From: a virus
Virus record (IMG/VR): IMGVR_UViG_3300005264_000075
Coordinates: 1-33,679 of that record
Direction: 5' to 3' (one strand)
DNA length: 33,679 nt
Position numbers and translations under genes: made by a program. This document shows positions 31,663 to 33,679 of the stretch, in pieces (the first letter of the stretch is position 1; every line of letters starts with the position of its first letter). The notes below the pieces were generated by a model. It saw nothing but the letters and a program-made list of their open reading frames with translations. It searched no databases and was not told the origin of the DNA.

Positions 31663-33347
31663 TACAGCTCCATGTCAGCTAGTGCTGTCCCAGGGGTAGT
31701 CTTTGTCTCGCTTAGAAGCTTTGCTCCCTGTATGTCCTCTTGTGCCTGCATACGTTGCTTCTCTTCCTCTGCTGCTGCTGCTCTAGCTTCTCTTATCTCA
31801 GCAACCTGCTCGTCGCTTCTGATTAAACCTGTTGGCATCCCAGCCGAAGCTGCGTACACGTCAACTGCTTCGTCAAAGTCGATCTTGTCGATAATATCTT
31901 CCTGTATTCCTGCTAAGCCACCTACGAAAGCCATCGTTCCCTCTATACTGTTACGCTTTGCTAGTCGTTGTGCTTGGGATAATATACTTATATATTCTAT
32001 GTTAGGCTGCTTTAAGCCTTCTAGCTCTTCTGGTTTCTCTGGTAACACGCCCATGTTTTCCATTATATTATATACTCGTGTAATAAATGGGTCTAAAAAC
32101 TCACTTTCGATACGTTCGATTACTGCACCTAACTGGCTTAGCTTCTCTTCGTGTATCTTTGCAACCTCTGTAGCTGTCATGTTCTCTTTCTCAGAGCCAA
32201 GTATCGACAGAAACAAGTCGTTAAAAAACGTCTGCTTGATTCTTTGCTCAACCTTCTGAACCTCTACGCCAACATTGCTGATATCAAGGTTGATCTGGTA
32301 CGACGGAGTAAACCCTGTGCTACCTTGTGCTGCATCATAGTAATTAACGCCACCAGGAACAACAGAGCCACCTTTACCACGAAGGGCTGTAGGGGCGTTC
32401 ATCGGCGGGTCTACTATCTTGTCTAACGCTTTAAGTTTCTTCTCTTCCATCTTTTGAAGCATCTTGATGTCGCCCAAAGCGTCCATTGCAGGACTGTCGC
32501 CATATGTGTCAACACCTGTAACATCCCACCTTGAACTTATGAACGGTTTACTCTTGTAACCACTCTTGCGAAGGAATTTATCCTTGTCTGCCGTTCCTTC
32601 TTCAAAGTAAACACTCTCATAAGCCATCCCTGACTCATCTTCTGCGTCGATCTCTTGCTTGCCATTAGGCTGGATACAATGGATTACATCATGCCGTTGC
32701 TCTGTCTGCCTGCTGTCGAATGCTTGCTGTACTTGAATAGACACATTGTCGTAACCAAATTCTTCTACCATTTGAAGCACTGACATGCTGTATTTGCGGT
32801 ACAAAGTGTCTGGTCTATATGATGAGTCAAGTGCGAGAACATACTCGCCTATAGTGAAAGGTCTGCACCTTATAACTGTCTTGAAATCTTCTAACACAAG
32901 CATACTGCCCGTGCCGTTTATCGCCAGCTCCCTGTAAAAACTGTTAGCTGCACCATAAAAGTTGGAACGTGAGAGAATGGCAAGCATCCTGTTACGAGTT
33001 TCCTCTAACCACACCCTTACATTGTGCGTTTCTTGTAACTCTTTGTCGCCTACGCCAAGCGTGAACCACGGCATACTCGGGCTAGTTAAACCCCCTTGCA
33101 TGCCACTCGCAAGAACCTTTACTGCTGCGGTTGCCGTGCCATTTATGATGCGTTGGTTCTTTTTCTTGCCTTCGTTAAACTGACTTGTGTCGTCAGTCAA
33201 ATATCTACCCTTGCGAGGGCTTATATAGTCGTTTAAATCTTTCCAGTACACCTTGAAGTCTGTAACCTCATCAAGCAACTGCTTGTACCGCTTGCGGTAC
33301 TTCTCTGTTGCCGTTGCGTCTGGCAGTTTGTTTTTGTTATAACCCAC
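31662..33347 (-). CDS. Portal protein (T7-type head-tail connector), 561 residues
   Basis: The beginning YRKRYKQLLDEVTDFKVYWK with DLNDYISPRKGRYL and the later LASGMQGGLTSPSMPWFTLG are hallmarks of the T7 gp8-like connector family. Length agrees with the family. Twelve copies form the channel at one capsid vertex for DNA packaging and exit, and bind the gp11-like adaptor. The start is GTG inside the last codons of the upstream gene, 11 bases before its end, so it is translationally coupled. Confidence 0.9.
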   Translation of the reverse strand: MGYNKNKLPDATATEKYRKRYKQLLDEVTDFKVYWKDLNDYISPRKGRYLTDDTSQFNEGKKKNQRIINGTATAAVKVLASGMQGGLTSPSMPWFTLGVGDKELQETHNVRVWLEETRNRMLAILSRSNFYGAANSFYRELAINGTGSMLVLEDFKTVIRCRPFTIGEYVLALDSSYRPDTLYRKYSMSVLQMVEEFGYDNVSIQVQQAFDSRQTEQRHDVIHCIQPNGKQEIDAEDESGMAYESVYFEEGTADKDKFLRKSGYKSKPFISSRWDVTGVDTYGDSPAMDALGDIKMLQKMEEKKLKALDKIVDPPMNAPTALRGKGGSVVPGGVNYYDAAQGSTGFTPSYQINLDISNVGVEVQKVEQRIKQTFFNDLFLSILGSEKENMTATEVAKIHEEKLSQLGAVIERIESEFLDPFITRVYNIMENMGVLPEKPEELEGLKQPNIEYISILSQAQRLAKRNSIEGTMAFVGGLAGIQEDIIDKIDFDEAVDVYAASAGMPTGLIRSDEQVAEIREARAAAAEEEKQRMQAQEDIQGAKLLSETKTTPGTALADMEL

Positions 33348-33679
33348 CTAGAAAACCCCTCATGGCAGCACGCTGGTCCTCTACTGGCTTCGCCACGCCT
33401 TGTGTTTTCTTTTTCTTCTTGGCTTCAAACATGCCTATCTGTGCTTTCGCAACGTCAATCTGTTGCCTGTTGCGATCCTCGATCTTTTGCTCGTAAGTCA
33501 TGTCTATCTTGTCGTATGCGGTCTTTGCCGCTGCATCGTTCTTTGCTGCGATCTTTCCGATTTTAGAATCACGCCAGCCTTCGGGCAGTTCGTCCGAGGT
33601 CATGCCTGTTATGTTCTTCTGTCGCTTACGTGCTTCGTCTTTTGTGATTTCGCCGTCAGCGATGTCTTTGTCTAGGGAT
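33337..33679 (-). CDS. Unrecognised gene upstream of the portal (C-terminal part, cut by window edge)
   Basis: The frame stays open to the right edge of the window. The visible 113 residues are highly charged and helical, with an in-frame Met at 33603 that is probably internal, because the preceding residues (LDKDIADGEITKDEARKRQK) have the same composition. The end is a Lys run (KKKKKTQG) and RGFLGGL. In T7-like phages a small head or tail assembly protein or the terminase often precedes the portal; I cannot say which this is. Confidence 0.6.
   Translation of the reverse strand, partial: SLDKDIADGEITKDEARKRQKNITGMTSDELPEGWRDSKIGKIAAKNDAAAKTAYDKIDMTYEQKIEDRNRQQIDVAKAQIGMFEAKKKKKTQGVAKPVEDQRAAMRGFLGGL

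Overview
The window is a 33.7 kb piece of a tailed bacteriophage genome with podovirus (short-tail) organisation. It has a T7-type portal, two tail tubular proteins, a gp14-like internal protein next to two large putative ejection proteins, and a tail fibre with the T7-type anchor domain. The capsid genes recall the Bordetella phage BPP-1 group (Bbp16- and Bbp19-like proteins). The host is probably Gram-negative: the lysis module holds a lipoprotein reading frame nested in a short coupled frame, as in Rz/Rz1 spanins. The DNA is AT-rich. The host genus cannot be read from the sequence. No integrase, phage repressor, DNA polymerase, RNA polymerase, terminase, tRNA or reverse transcriptase is visible, but both window edges cut through genes.

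Layout. (1) 1-836, minus strand: replication genes, a DnaB-type helicase cut by the left edge and a replication-initiator-like protein. (2) 837-1192: a 356 bp divergent control region with good sigma70-like promoters on both strands, palindromes and a leader hairpin. (3) 1193-8473, plus strand: a tightly overlapping early operon. It contains a RecB/Cas4-like nuclease, an SSB-like protein, a RusA resolvase, two ribbon-helix-helix-like proteins, two zinc-ribbon proteins, three different DNA methyltransferases (MT-A70, Dam-like, N4/N6 beta-type) and a PP-loop ATP pyrophosphatase (PAPS-reductase-like). An internal promoter and a structured leader precede the SSB gene. (4) 8470-10371, minus strand: a compressed lysis module with an M15 peptidase endolysin, several small membrane proteins, nested spanin-like genes and, last, a signal-peptide-bearing HNH/AHH-type nuclease. 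(5) 10384-17603, minus strand: adhesion genes. These are a T7-type fibre ending in a seven-repeat propeller-like domain, two small proteins, a 964-residue fibre with a duplicated module, and a 390-residue protein whose stop is followed in the -1 frame by a 258-codon glycine-rich reading frame without any start codon. (6) 17637-33679, minus strand: ejection proteins, tail tubes, capsid, scaffold and portal, in reverse map order.

How it fits together. The early operon supplies recombination and DNA-protection functions. The minus-strand late block builds the particle, then the adhesins, then the lysis proteins. Early and late blocks meet tail to tail at 8470-8473 with overlapping stop codons and no visible terminator. 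The most unusual points are the frameshift-dependent glycine-rich adhesin extension, the propeller-tipped fibre, the exported nuclease at the end of the lysis module, and the leader RNA with mutually exclusive pairings upstream of the SSB gene.
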